Source: Tanypteryx hageni
Taxonomy: Eukaryota; Arthropoda; Insecta; Odonata; Petaluridae
NCBI GenBank assembly: GCA_028673005.1
Contig: CM054118.1
Coordinates: 89,504,858 to 89,568,857 of the forward strand
Direction of reading: 5' to 3'
Length of the DNA: 64,000 bases
Under the pieces are notes generated by a model. It was not told the origin of the DNA. It saw only the letters and a program-made list of their open reading frames with translations, and ran no database searches. The translations under genes and the position numbers were made by a program. This document shows positions 1 to 11,689 of the stretch, piece after piece (the first letter of the stretch is position 1; each line of letters starts with the position of its first letter).

Positions 1-1306
1 CAAGTAAGCATTGTAGGCAAGAAGGTAATTATAGAAGAATAAGTAGAAGAGAGACAGATGACGGAGGAAACATTAAATTTATCCTCTTTCTCTTAGCAGG
101 AATAAAAAAACATTCTCATGGTATAATTTGAAGATAGTCTTAAACAAAATTGGAATATAAATTGTTTCACCATGCCTATTACAGGATATAGCGAGGTCGA
201 TTTGGCATGCAAATGACTCTTCTAAGATGGATTGATTTCATTTGGTGTGTATAAAGGTTCACAAAGCACACAGAAACTATTTCAACTATTTAAGTGAACT
301 GTTAACCAGAAAAATGTGTTGCACCTTCATTTGTTTAAAAACATTTAAAGTGAACAATTAAAAACTACATTTAACATGTTATTAATGACATATAGTCATC
401 CTTTAATTTTAAAATATCACTAAGGTAACTTCAAACAAAACAAAGAAATAAAATAGATAAAAATAATTTTTATTTTAAAATTCAGACTGAAAATTGTATG
501 GATATCACTGCATGTAATAAATAATGGAGAATCATAACAGTCATATTTAATCTACAGAAAAGATGAAATTTATGTAAGAGTTAGTTTTGGATAGTATTTG
601 AAAAACTTTTTTATAGTCCTTTTGTGGTTTACTTTGTTGCTTCAACATTAATTTACATGTATTTAAATTTGTTTTCTTAAAATATCAAGTACAGGAAAAA
701 ACAAACATGCAATGTAAAACTGAGTATAAATTAGCATATTTCTCAATTATCTTCATACTGACATATCATGTGTTATAAAGAAGTTACCAATTAAAAGGAT
801 TGCTTATAATCTCATTAAATAAAGCTGTTTAAGAAAAATAATTTCATTTTCTAAAAACTTTCCATTTTCCATGAAAAAAGAAGATCTTCATTGCATGTAA
901 TGGAAAGGAAACTCACTAAAAAGATATGATAGATGAGAAAATTAATTTTGAAAATCTCAGAAAAAGGATTTCCAGTTGCCATGGCTGCAGGTTCAGGATG
1001 AAAAACTAAACAAACAACCCATAGATTTTTCAAAATGTGTAAATGTAAATGAGGTCTGGAGGTTGAAAATTGGGATAAATTATAAAATTATAAATGAATG
1101 TAACTCAAATGGATCTCACTGATCAACAAAAATAATAATATCACTTATTTTTTAGTGACAGTTTTATTTTCATCAAATTAGGAAAATATTCTTAAATCCT
1201 TAATCAACCTCCAAACTGATAAGATGAACAACCAATCTGCAAAGATAATGGATGAACAAAATGTTGGATGAACATAAGAGTTTTCAAGTGACTTTCTAAA
1301 CCTCAC
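1..1306 (-). other. slo intron, 3' continuation leaving the window
   Basis: AT-rich sequence with no recognisable exon, repeat end or RNA gene on either strand. The small open frames here have no family resemblance. It is taken as the intron after the second RCK1 alternative exon site. Confidence 0.6.
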
Positions 1307-1412
1307 CTTTACCCTTTGTAGATCAATTGGATTCATAATTGAGCCCTGGAAGAATTCAACAGTAGTGAAATGCCTCTTGAATAGACCCTCCAGTTCTAAG
1401 TCAGGGGGCTTT
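1307..1412 (-). CDS. slo: slo alternative RCK1 exon, version B
   Basis: This 106-nt exon completes Arg, then encodes [35 protein letters not shown]. This is the version most like the standard insect and vertebrate Slo1 sequence (LFKRHFT-VEF-QG...NP-DL-RVK). The acceptor is AAGCAG and the donor GTGAGG. An open frame runs past both ends, but splice signals and the alignment with version A fix the boundaries. The next exon of the gene, expected to begin in VHEADACL-like sequence, is not present between 1 and 1306. Confidence 0.94.
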
Positions 1413-1948
1413 CTGCTTGGCCGGAACAAAATACCAGACAAGTTCAGTGGTGTAGAATCGACAAAAAAAGAAAAAATTAATGAAATTAATCAGCATGGCT
1501 TATAATTAGTATGAAATACAGGTGAGGCACCATACAGGCAGACATTCTTTTGTAGAATTTGAAAAATGACCACATGCAGACGGGGAGCCAGCCAAACTGA
1601 AACCTGTAGCATAGGGAATATTAGTACAATGCACACCAATTACAATTATAAGCACTTAATTTAAAGAAACATTACGAAGGTAAAATGAGAATTATTGCCA
1701 ATGCAATACTAACTACTTATGATATATAAACTCTGCCAAGCTTTTCATCTAAGTATTAAATTTTATTAAATAAAAAGCTACACCCCTACAAGTGCAAAAA
1801 ATGAACATCAAAGAAAACTATATGCAGAATTACCCCTAAAGGTTAATATTTCAGCCTGGGTGACATGGGCATGACCTGTGCACTTAGGGGAAATAAAACG
1901 AAACCAAATCAATCCAACTTAACTCTATGACATTCCAAGGGGGTTTAC

Positions 1949-2054
1949 CTTCACTCTTTCTAGATCTACCGCATTCATCATTGATCCCTGAAAAAACTCC
2001 ACTGTGGTGTAGTGCCGTTTTAGTAGACCCTCCAGTTCTAGATCTGGCTCTTTC
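1949..2054 (-). CDS. slo: slo alternative RCK1 exon, version A
   Basis: This 106-nt exon completes Arg, then encodes [35 protein letters not shown]. It is one of two tandem versions of the same RCK1 segment; the other lies 536 bp downstream at 1307-1412 with identical length and phase. It differs from that copy at about eight positions, mostly conservative (F/Y, I/M, P/A, I/V, Q/E). The acceptor is TTCCAG and the donor GTAAAC. Because 106 is not a multiple of three, joining both copies would break the frame, so they should be mutually exclusive. Confidence 0.93.
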
Positions 2055-2655
2055 CTGGAATATAATTGATTTACTCAGTCCTCAGGTGACAGGACTGCCC
2101 GGGTAAAACAGAGAGAGAGGCAAATTTTCATAAAGGGGTTGGCTCATAATTTTTGGGCAGTAAGTTCAATTTCCTTTCTATAATTCAACCCATGAAAGTA
2201 TGTTCATTAAAATATCTCATAAGTAGATATTCTTAAAATTAATTATTTAAGGCTAGTTACAATGTAAAATTGCCTAGAATAGTCTGAAAAAACATTTAAA
2301 AACATAAATTCAGTAACATGAACCTTTATAATAAATGAATTTCTTCCCCTGTCCTTGAAAGGATTATAATTATAAAATAATTAAACAGCAAGTTATCTTC
2401 TGGATTGCTTCTCTGTGACAGCTGCAGCTAATTACTGCATTGATTCTGCACTTACAACCTAGAAGTTAAAGCATGAAAAAATTTTTTAAATCACTTATTT
2501 AATACAAATCACTTATTTAATTCAAACTCCATGATATCTTTAGCAATAGCAGTCAGATGCTAGGAAAGAGGGGGAACTACCATTGTGCATTGTAGAGTTA
2601 TTATATGATGAAGCTGTTAATACTTATGAAGACCAGATGAGTTTACGTAGAAAGT

Positions 2656-3853
2656 TACCATATTTTTCAGCATATAAGATGCACTTTTTCCAGAAAAATG
2701 ACAATCAAAATCAGCCTATCTTATATGCCAAAGGTAAGATTATTACTGTTCTCAATACTCATACTAATGAACACACTCATCCACAAAATGGAATAATTGG
2801 TATTCATTCATCACAAAATCATTAAAATATACATTATTAATAGTGAAAATTTTGTTACTATATACAGTAATACCTAACACAACGTGAATTCCAATGATGC
2901 ATTTTCATTATTGTGCTTTAATACATGACTGCTCAGTGATTACAATTTTGGTGCATCTGCGATGTTTTAGTTCCTAATGAGCCAGTTGAATAGCACGATT
3001 AATGCCACGGAACAGTAGAAATTGTGTAATGTCATAAATACTTTATACATCTAGGATAAATAACATTAAATGTATTGAGATTGCAATGGCTACAAAAGTG
3101 ACAAGATATGCCTACGCTATTATCTTATAAGCTTCAGGCGACTCAATATGCAAAATGCATGGAAACCGAGCAGCAGCACATCATTTTGGTCCACCTCCCA
3201 CAGAAAAAATGATCCGTGAATGGAGAAAACAAGGAAAACCTAAAGGTGACAGGATAAGAGAAACATAGTATTCGTAAGGTTGGTCTTAAATGAGCACAAC
3301 TAGAGAAGGAGGTGATGGATATTAGAACAGAGGAAGTTTGGTATTGTCCTATCAATCAAAATCGTTATGTACAAGGCAAAAAAAGTTGCAGAAGAAAAAA
3401 AGCCTGGTTGAGCATACATATCGTTATTATATATGCATACCATTTATTATTTATCACATTATATTAAAATATCATCTTGCACTTAAGTTCAAATAAGTAC
3501 TAGCGATAAAGAGTAGCTATATGTGCACCGCACACTTTAAAATGACTCCGACAGCTTTAATTAATACGACTGCCGAGTTCACGCACAGCACATTTAGCTA
3601 TACAGGTCTTGAAGCAATTATTTATGTTTAATATCATCCCTATTTATTTTACGAATTAAGTTTTTCTAAAATGTTATATTTAACTGTTATCACACCATAA
3701 TATTTTCTGTAAATGTGGCAGATACAGACTTAATCATGGCTGGAAATGATACACGACGTGGCCCTTCCTAATTGTCCTGGCAAACCAAAATATTTTTTTC
3801 TGAAAAATCTTCTAAAAAACTGGAGTGCATCTTATATGACGAAAAATATGGTA
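2656..3853 (+). mobile_element. pogo-type DNA transposon, internally deleted
   Basis: The element is bounded by inverted copies of TACCATATTTTTC followed by CATATAAGATGCAC, with TA at both outer ends, the duplication expected for the Tc1/mariner/pogo superfamily. Around 3166-3245 a broken frame reads GNRAAAHHFGPPPTEKMI then REWRKQGK, which matches the N-terminal helix-turn-helix of pogo/Tigger-like transposases. No DDE catalytic region remains, so this is a non-autonomous remnant. A related 5' end occurs at 58603-58810. Confidence 0.8.
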
Positions 3854-4200
3854 CTTAATATTTTGACCAAAATGAAATTGGTCCATGGGGCTATGATGGT
3901 CAAATATGGCTAAGATATAATGCTGATTTTAGAGAGCAAGTCATGCATGTAGGATAATCAATGAAGTATTGTTCAAAAGTGAATTGAGAAAGCAAAAATA
4001 GAAATAATTTTAATTTCTAATACAATATCTCCCAGCCCATATGATGCACTATTTAAAAAAAATGACCTTGCATTTTATTGGCCAAAGGTATTCATACACC
4101 CCAGTATGCATAAGAACAAACTATGTCTAAACAAGTATAGCCACTTGAAGGAGAAGCTCGCTTTCAATCTTGATAGATAGAAAAAAGAAAAATTACTTTC

Positions 4201-7050
4201 TTAACCCATTAGCTGCCATGGGCCCCATTTGGGGATCACACATTATTTTCTGTTTAATTATGTAATTAACTGCATTACATTGTCACAGTGCACATCAAAT
4301 TAATCTCAGCACATTGTGTGTTAAGTTGAATGTGTGATTTACTACATTGTTGCCCCTAATTTGGAGAATATCCATCTTTGCTGTTGCATCATTTTAAAAA
4401 GCAGTGTAATGATGGTAATTGGTGCCTTAGATAACTGATTTTGTTACAAATAAAGAATTTATTTGAGCAAATGCTGTGATCCCCATGTGCATAGGACCTG
4501 CCATGATCCCCAAATGGGGATGTACATCTTCACGAAAATATTCCCCTTATACCTCCAGGCTAAAAGTGAAAAATGTCAGTATGGAAATTTCTTAGCCTTC
4601 GAGATATTGAAGAAATTTTACATGATGACAATTTCCTCGATGATATGGAAGATGGAACAGTCGGCATTGTAGAGTTGCCGCCTGATGATACTGATCCTGT
4701 ATTTGCCTGTGAAGATCTTGATGAAAATGTTTTAGAAGACACTGTGCCTAAAGATACAGCAGGAAGATTAGAAGTCCATACCAGTGGTTCAAGTTCCAGA
4801 GTCTTGCGCGTAAGTGATCAACCCAAACTCAAAAAAATGAAAAAAGTGAAAAGTGTTCCTTCATGGCAAAAAGTTGACCCTAAGTATAAACATACTAAGA
4901 GTAATGATGATTCCATAAGAAAGAGTGATTCTCTTAACTGTTTGAACGGAAAACCTGCCCAAGTTTTTGAGGAGCTCTTTGATGAACATTTGATGGAAAT
5001 AATTGCCACTGAATCGACAAAATACGGTTCACAAAATAACCAACATAACTTTTAGTTTACCAAAGTTTGTCTCGGAAAATTTAATGGAATTTTTTTATTA
5101 TCGGGTTACTATTCTTTGCCGCAAGAACAGATGCATTGGTGTGAAGATGAAGATTTGGACGTTCAGTGTTAGGAAGTGCATGACAAGAAACAGATTTTTA
5201 GAAATAAAGAGAAACATTAATTTTGGCGATAATGCTTCATTGAAGGAACATCCAAAGAAGGATAGGATTTCCAAAATTCGCAATGTTATTGAAAACTTGA
5301 ACAGGAATTTTAAAAAGTTTGGTATTTTCGCAGACAAACTAAGTGTAGATGAGCAAATGGTCAGGTATTATGGTCATCATTATTTGAAACTGTTTATCAA
5401 AGGCAAACCCAAAAGATTTGGTTTCAAGCAATTGGCAATGTGTTGCTCCAAGACTGGGTACTGTTTTCACATGGATATTTATGAAGGGAAGAATGATGAG
5501 ATTATTTCTGTCAGAGGTTTGGGTGTAGGAGTAATCATGACAATGGCTTATTTTTTGGACAATCTGAATGAGCATGGACTGTATTTCGACAATTTATTCA
5601 CTAGTTTTGAACTTATGAAGCAGATGAAAGAAATTGGGATTAGAGCTACTGGCACAGTGTGATTCAATAGGATGAATAATTGCCCAATAAAAAAAGATGC
5701 AGAAATGAAAAAAATACCACGAGGGGATTTTGATTTCAGATATGATGTCATCAATGAAATATTTGCAATGATTTGGAATGATAACAGCTGTGTAAAAGTC
5801 ATGTCAAATCACATTGGTCTTCAACCACTTGAAAGGGTAAAGCGATGGTCGCGACAAGAAACAAAGGAAATTAGTGTGTCGCAACCCCACGTGATTTTAC
5901 AGTACAATAAATACATGGGTGGGGTGGATAAATTAGACTGGATTATCCAAAAGTATCGAATAAAATTTAGGAGCAAAAAATGGTATTTCTCCCTTTTTAC
6001 AAATGCAGTTGAAGTGGCAGTTGTCAATGCTTGGGTATTGTATTCAAAAGTAAATGGGGAGATTCCTTTTCTTGATTTTAGACGAATGATTGCACGATAC
6101 TATCTAAAAGTAAACTCCATTTCAGACCCAAAACTCATGGGAGGACCGTCACATCAAATAGCTGTAGGTAAAAGTAAAGTTCCGGAAGGTATTCGTTCTG
6201 ATCCTGTTGGATATTCATTAGAGAGAACCTTAGAAGGGAAACAAAGAAAATGTGCTGTGTGCAAAAGAAATGTTAGAAAGCAATGCAATAAGTGTAATGT
6301 CGGATTGCATGTGAATTGTTTCAAAAAGTGGCACAAATGAATCTCTGTATCTCTGTTTTCTAAATATGTTCTAACAAATAGATAGTAGCATAAAAGTCTA
6401 TGCAGCTTAAGAAATTGTTTAAAACGATTAAAAAAGTGTCATAACTAATCTTTGTTTTTGGTTTGAATTTTTAGTATTATTATGTATAGCAAATATTTAC
6501 ATGGTACATGCCATGATCCCTAATGTTATAACAAATAGAGTGTAGCATTAAATCTTTCAGATCAAGAAATTGTTAAAAACAATTAAAAAAGTGCAATATT
6601 TATGTAGCACGTATAGTTTGTAAAAATGGCATAACTTATCTTTATTTTATGCTTGTACTTTTAGTATGTAGATGTATAGAAAATGTGTATATGGTACGTG
6701 CCATTATCCCTAATGTACTAACAAACTGAGTGTAACATAAAAGTGTATACAGCTTAAAAAATTGTTTAAAACAACTAAAAAAGTGTAATATTTATGTAGC
6801 ATGAAAATTTTGTGAAAATTGCATAACTAAACTTTGATTTTGGTTTCTATTTTTTTCCTTTTGTATGCATGGCAAAAATGTATATGAGATGTGCCATGAT
6901 CCTCAAATGGGGATTGAAAATAAAAGTTTGATAACAATGTAAGTTTTGGTTAAAATCAAAAATAAATATTATTTTCATCATATATGATGCATTTATCACT
7001 TAAATATGGCAAAAGTTTAAGATATAAAAAGTTGGCAGTTAATGGGTTAA
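4201..7050 (+). mobile_element. piggyBac transposon with TTAA ends
   Basis: A 2.85-kb element with TTAA at both edges and terminal inverted repeats TTAACCCATTAGCTGCCA (left) and TTAACCCATTAACTGCCA (right, reversed): 17 of 18 match. This is the signature of the piggyBac superfamily. Subterminal ATGATCC-CAAATGGGGAT motifs recur inside both ends (about 4490-4520 and 6880-6915; related ATGATCC/ATTATCC-TAATGT copies at about 6512 and 6703). It encodes the transposase at 4573-6340. Confidence 0.95.
4573..6340 (+). pseudogene. piggyBac transposase, recently broken
   Basis: The acidic N-terminus starts MSVWKFLSL and includes an aspartate/glutamate-rich stretch (ILHDDNFLDD). The catalytic DDD triad is all present: D in SVDEQMVRYYG (5348-5350), D in YFDNLFTS (5588-5590) and D in YMGGVDKLD (5927-5929). 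The C-terminal cysteine-rich zinc-binding end reads CAVCKRN, CNKCNVGLHVNCF. Breaks: a frame change near 5040-5050, a slip in the T-run near 5097 that is reversed near 5170, and TGA at 5660-5662 where the family has Arg (a CGA to TGA change). Length without breaks is about 585 residues, normal for the family. It would cut and paste DNA at TTAA sites if intact. The few lesions suggest fairly recent loss. Confidence 0.92.
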
Positions 7051-8900
7051 ATAAAATGACTCAAAAGAATTCTGAGGTGAGCATATACGATAGAAATACT
7101 ACGATACCATGAAAAAGTCTATGCTTCATAATATTCCATCAATAGAAGGAAAACAGAAGAAAGAACTCCAAATACAACATCAAAATTTTATCCCAAAACT
7201 AACAATATGTAATGGTACAACTACAATCACGGTAAAGGAACAAGAACAAGTTTTTTTAAGCCAGCGGTTTCCAAACATTACAAAGCAGCACTCCACCTTA
7301 GCTAAGAAAACTGTGTTTCTGCCCCTCTCCCTCTATATCATGCTCAATCAAATTTCATGAACAATACCTACAATTCCCATTAATATAACCACATTAATAA
7401 AAACATTAACAAAAAACGAAATATCCTAATCACTTAATGGATAGAATTGGATGACTGCATATTGTAGTTTTCATGATTACAATGGTTAAACAGACAATAA
7501 ATATATGTCATATCTTTAACCTTTAAACGCCGGATTTAAATGTCCCTTAGTAGGATCTTGTTTCCAGATTTAATTTTGGCCATTTAAAGTTTTCTTGCAT
7601 TCGATCCAAAAATATCTTGTATTTCTTTAACTATTAGTGATAAAATGTTCAAATAAAAAGCATTATTTAATGAATCATTTGGGGAATAACAGGATTATGC
7701 CTTTTATAGTAAAATATAAAAAAGAATGCAAATCTGGTGTAATTCTATCATATAACAACAATAAATTCAATAAAGATATTGTACAGGCAATATAATATCT
7801 GTAAGGTATTGATTAAAAATTTATTCACAGAGAGGATAGAATTTGCTACAAAAATTTAGCAAAAAGCTCGTACCTATGCATTATAGTTACTGAGATAAAA
7901 ATTATTAACCTTTAATGTACAAATGGGGTAAAAAAAACCCCTAAAAATTAACAACTTTGAAATTTTTGATTTTTCTGTTAGGTTGTGACCAAAATCCTAT
8001 AATTGTGCAAAATTTCAAGTCTTCAGCTTATCTGGAAGAGCCTAAACATTAGTATCCTCCTGATTCTGTTATGTAAGAAGCACCAATATATAATGATGAC
8101 ATATCATAAGTAAGAAGCAGCTATATAGTATTTATATGAGTTATCGGTGCTTGCATACTATAAGTGCTAAAACATCACCATATACCAAGATCTAAACTCG
8201 TAAATAAACCACCGCAATCTCTAGGACAACAGCACTTCAGCCACGTGGAGCTTATATGTATTAGATAATAAATTCCATGATTTTTATGAGAATATTAGAA
8301 ATTTTCCACAAAATTAAGCCAACTAACTCGGGACGAAAACTTCATATTGGGTCGTCCTGCATACTGAGTATGCCATGGAGATCACTAGATTTCTTTATTT
8401 TTTTGACACAACACATTTTCTTAATTCTGAAAAAACTTGATTGATTTCAAAACCGTAACCTTGGGCCTTCATATTGTGCTTAATTCTGTAATTGTTACTG
8501 TATTTCACTTGACCATAATTATGTTAAATTTGGTGGTTGAATTTTTTCATAGTTACGCGAATTGTGGCTTCTAAAAACCTTTATTCAATGCTGAGATGAA
8601 CCGAACCTCTCTACTAAAGCTACTGTTTAGTGGAAGGGGATGTAGGCACTGTTTATCTGCTCTTGAGATGAATATTTTCTTCTTATGCATCAACATTTGA
8701 GAGCTATATGGAAAGGGAGGAGGAAGGGTCTTCAGGTCTGGGCTAAGGCTTGTTCAGCATTTCTTGAGAACAATATAATGAGAGTGAGAGAGAGAGAGAA
8801 ACACTTATCTGACATCAATGCACAAACAAGCCCATTCAAAGATATTTACGATGCTACCTCTTGACTGCAAGTATTATGTAAATCAGAACAAAATGTTATA
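7051..8900. other. slo intron stretch without recognisable element
   Basis: AT-rich sequence. TTAACCTTTAAACGCC at 7518 and TTAACCTTTAATGTAC at 7906 resemble left ends of piggyBac-like MITEs, but I found no matching right ends. No exon is recognised. Confidence 0.5.
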
Positions 8901-8934
8901 TTGTTGTTTTTATAAATAAAAAGTGATTTCAAAC

Positions 8935-9290
8935 TAATTATATCTTTTGTGAATATGTATTTGGGGAGAGGGGTAGGGTCAAAGCTTTGTGACGTCATAT
9001 ATGGGGGGTCTTAGTTTTTGTGACGAAATATGACGAGGGGGAGGGAGGGGGGGGTCAAAAATCTACCAAAATTGTGACGTCATTTATGGACAAAAAATGA
9101 AAAAATATATTTCCATAACTCAAATTTTCTATATCTCGAATAATTTTTGCTTTCCCATGAGATTCGAGTTTTCCTCTGTATATATAAAAATATTTAAAAA
9201 TATATTTCCATAACTTGAATTTTCCATTACTCGAATAATTATTACTTTTCCTTGAGATTCGAGTTATGGAAGTTGAACTGTAATTCGATA
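8935..9290. repeat. GTGACGTCAT units and TTCGAGTTATGG inverted units
   Basis: Three spaced GTGACG units (GTGACGTCAT-ATGG twice plus GTGACGAAAT) sit in G-rich sequence at 8988-9090. They are followed by two degenerate copies of CCATAACTnGAATTTTC and by GATTCGAGTTATGGAAG at 9253-9271. The latter matches the terminal sequence of the MITE at 46365-46540, so this looks like decayed ends of the same Tigger-like family. Boundaries are not clear. Confidence 0.5.
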
Positions 9291-9410
9291 TGATGGCATT
9301 AATTTTCATTAAAAGTAATAAATCACTGCAATCGTAATGTATAATATCAGATCCCTTAAAAGCATTTAGATCATTGCCATAGTATTAAAAAATTCACACC
9401 TTTTTGCCGA

Positions 9411-9728
9411 TTAAAAGCAGATATTTACGCTAATTCGGTACGTATTTGAATAGGGAATGAGGAAAAGTGGAAGTTTGGGATAGCGAGAGGTTTGATGGGA
9501 GGGAGGGGCATATAGGGAAGTAGAGAAAGAGAGGGGAATGGGAGAAATGAAGAGCCCTAAAATACGGCTAAATATAGAACGATCTGATGCTTTCCCGTCA
9601 AACGGATGCGTTTTGGCACCTTTCCCTTGCGCCATCTTCAGGGACCTCCTGAAGATGGTGCAAGAGAAAGGCACCAAAACGTCGGAAGACACCATTCTCA
9701 CCTGGCTGGAAACCTGAGAAAAATTCAC
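9411..9728. mobile_element. Penelope-like element terminus remnant with hairpin
   Basis: The centre (9606-9685) is a near-perfect long palindrome: CCTGAAGATGG ... CAAAACG is present in both orientations with a 5-bp centre. Each half contains CTGAAGA, a GC-rich stem and AAAAC, the same arrangement seen at the ends of the Penelope-like copies at 27-28 kb and 51-54 kb. No reverse transcriptase or GIY-YIG coding remains. The call rests on this terminal motif. Confidence 0.45.
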
Positions 9729-9779
9729 CGCATGGCTAAATATAATTTTTTACTTTAAATATATGCTGAAATGAGGAGG

Positions 9780-9849
9780 TTCAGGGTTACAAATGGGGAA
9801 CAGTCGAACTCACTTCGCGGAGTGAGGCACGTATGGGCAGAGCCCCTAG
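9780..9849 (+). mobile_element. Helitron-like 3' terminus
   Basis: A short hairpin GGGC-AGA-GCCC (9835-9845) is followed immediately by CTAG and then T, the structure of a Helitron 3' end (hairpin, CTRR, insertion before T). A second hairpin CTCACT...AGTGAG lies just before it at 9808-9825. The 5' TC end and any Rep/helicase coding were not found. Confidence 0.5.
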
Positions 9850-10309
9850 TATATATACATATATATGATAATGTATGCTAAAAATAATGACATCATAAGT
9901 AAGAAGCATCAATATAGTATAGATATGAATTGAATTAATAAAAACAATACTACTTTTCGGTTTTGAAAAGAACACTTTCAAACAGAAATTAATAAAGATA
10001 CTATGTATTACTTTTGAAGAGAGACCACTGCACTGACACTAAACAAGCAAACTAGTTGTCTCATTGTTTGTGGTCTTATATCCCTAGTTTTACAACTTCA
10101 TATGATCATCGGGTGCCAAGAGGAAGGACCAAAGTTAATGTGGAAAGGAAACCAACCTAACCTGGGGGGTTGAGGAGTTCAAGGAATCTCCTGTAGCTAA
10201 GTGTTATATTTCCTAAGTTTCAAATTTTGTAATCTGTAGGTATGACATAGTAGTACAATGTCGTTGTCTTTTGTCATCATTTACAGTGCCACTGTTGCTG
10301 TAATGAGAG

Positions 10310-11290
10310 GACCAAGGGTATAAGCAAGTTCTCACAGTCAGGTTTGGTGGGTTTAATATGGCTCATGTTAACTTGCTGGTACCACATCTGAAGCTGACCA
10401 CTGTACAGACATCACAACCAGCATTAACTCACATTAGGACTGCAAAACTCGAGGGTTTGAGGCAAAACCGAGCTCGCATATCTGCAGCAGGGTGTCTCCA
10501 GCTGACCAAATAAATTTGCAATAAAATTTTACTATTTTACGATGTTAAATTAGTAAGAAAATAATTCAAGCATCGAATCCAGGTAAATACACTGGTGAAG
10601 AGCATCTTTTAAATGTAATTCTATGATAAATAATATGATATTTAAGCTCACATGTAATCTTGACACCCAGGAATATCAACCTTTTAAGAGTTTCTGTGAA
10701 GGGATTGTTATAAAAACAGTTTATGACTATTTGTAGTAACAATTCTGTTAATATATTTGGCCACCAAGTTGGTGATGCAACCAATCCAACCCAACCAAAC
10801 TGACCAACCCAACCAACCAAACCCAGTCCAACCAACCAACCCAACCCAATTTCCATATAATAGACATATTTTTCATATTTTCAATACAATCCCGTCCCAG
10901 AAACTCTTTAAAGGTTGGTATTCCTGGACATCAAGATTACATGTGAGCATAAATATCTTATTATTTACTGTAGAATTAAGTTTAAAAGATGCTCTTAATC
11001 AGTTCATTTACCCGAATTCAACGCTTGAGTTACTTTCTCACTAATTTAACAACAAAAAAGTTTAAATTTTATTACAAATTGGTCGGCTAAAGACTCCCTG
11101 TTGCAAGGGGGCAGGTATGTGAGCTTGGTTTTTGCTTGAACCCTCGAGTTCCTCAGTCCTAATCCAAGTAAATGATGGTTGTTACATCTGTCCAGCGGTC
11201 AGTTTCGAATATGGTCCCCGCTAGTTAACATGAACCCTTAATATTTTAGTGGTTTATCTAAAGCATATTGCAGCAGGCCCTTATTTGCTT
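10310..11290. repeat. long foldback (inverted repeat) element
   Basis: Left arm about 10310-10760 and right arm about 10855-11290 are diverged inverted copies; for example TTACATGTGAGC(A)TAAATAT on one strand matches the other arm, and AAGAGCATCTTTTAAA recurs. The loop (10775-10850) is made of (CCAAC/CCAAAC)n-like repeats. A direct repeat of about 65 bp (ending GTGCCACTGTnGCTGTA) lies just outside each side at 10243-10310 and 11418-11477, the second followed by (CTAAA)n-like sequence typical of a retroelement tail. No coding capacity is recognised. Confidence 0.7.
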
Positions 11291-11689
11291 GCCTGACCGC
11301 AGAATGACTGATTATCCCCTGACCTAACCAGACATCAATGGCCAGTGACATAGGCCTGGTCCAGAGGGGGATAACTGTCCCCCCCCCATTGTGCCATTCA
11401 AAAGATTTCCATGGTCCGGTAATAGTATAATGCCTTGTCGCTTTCTTGTCATTGATGGTGCCACTGTCGCTGTATTAAACTAAACTAAAGTTTAGTCTGT
11501 ATGCGAATATGGATGATGGGATGCAGAGAAAACAGAAAAACCCAAAAGAGTCTCTCCGCTGACCTGCTGGCATGGGTTTCTCCCAAGTGTTCCACTCTTT
11601 TCTCGAAAATGATCTCAATGGGGGCACACCTGGATGGTGCAAATTGCAGTTCAGTAACCAAACAATAGCAATGCCCTTCACTTGGAAGG

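Noticed and set aside
1178..1441. 87-codon frame through the slo exon at 1307
   Set aside because: Its middle is the true exon, but both ends are intron beyond clear splice sites.
7518..7940. Possible piggyBac-type MITE starting TTAACCTTTAAACGCC
   Set aside because: No inverted right end was found; the second TTAACCTTTAA at 7906 is in the same orientation.
10566..11044. Overlapping frames on both strands with Gln-Pro-Asn or Gly-Leu-Val repeats
   Set aside because: They translate the (CCAAC)n-like loop of the foldback repeat and have no protein family.
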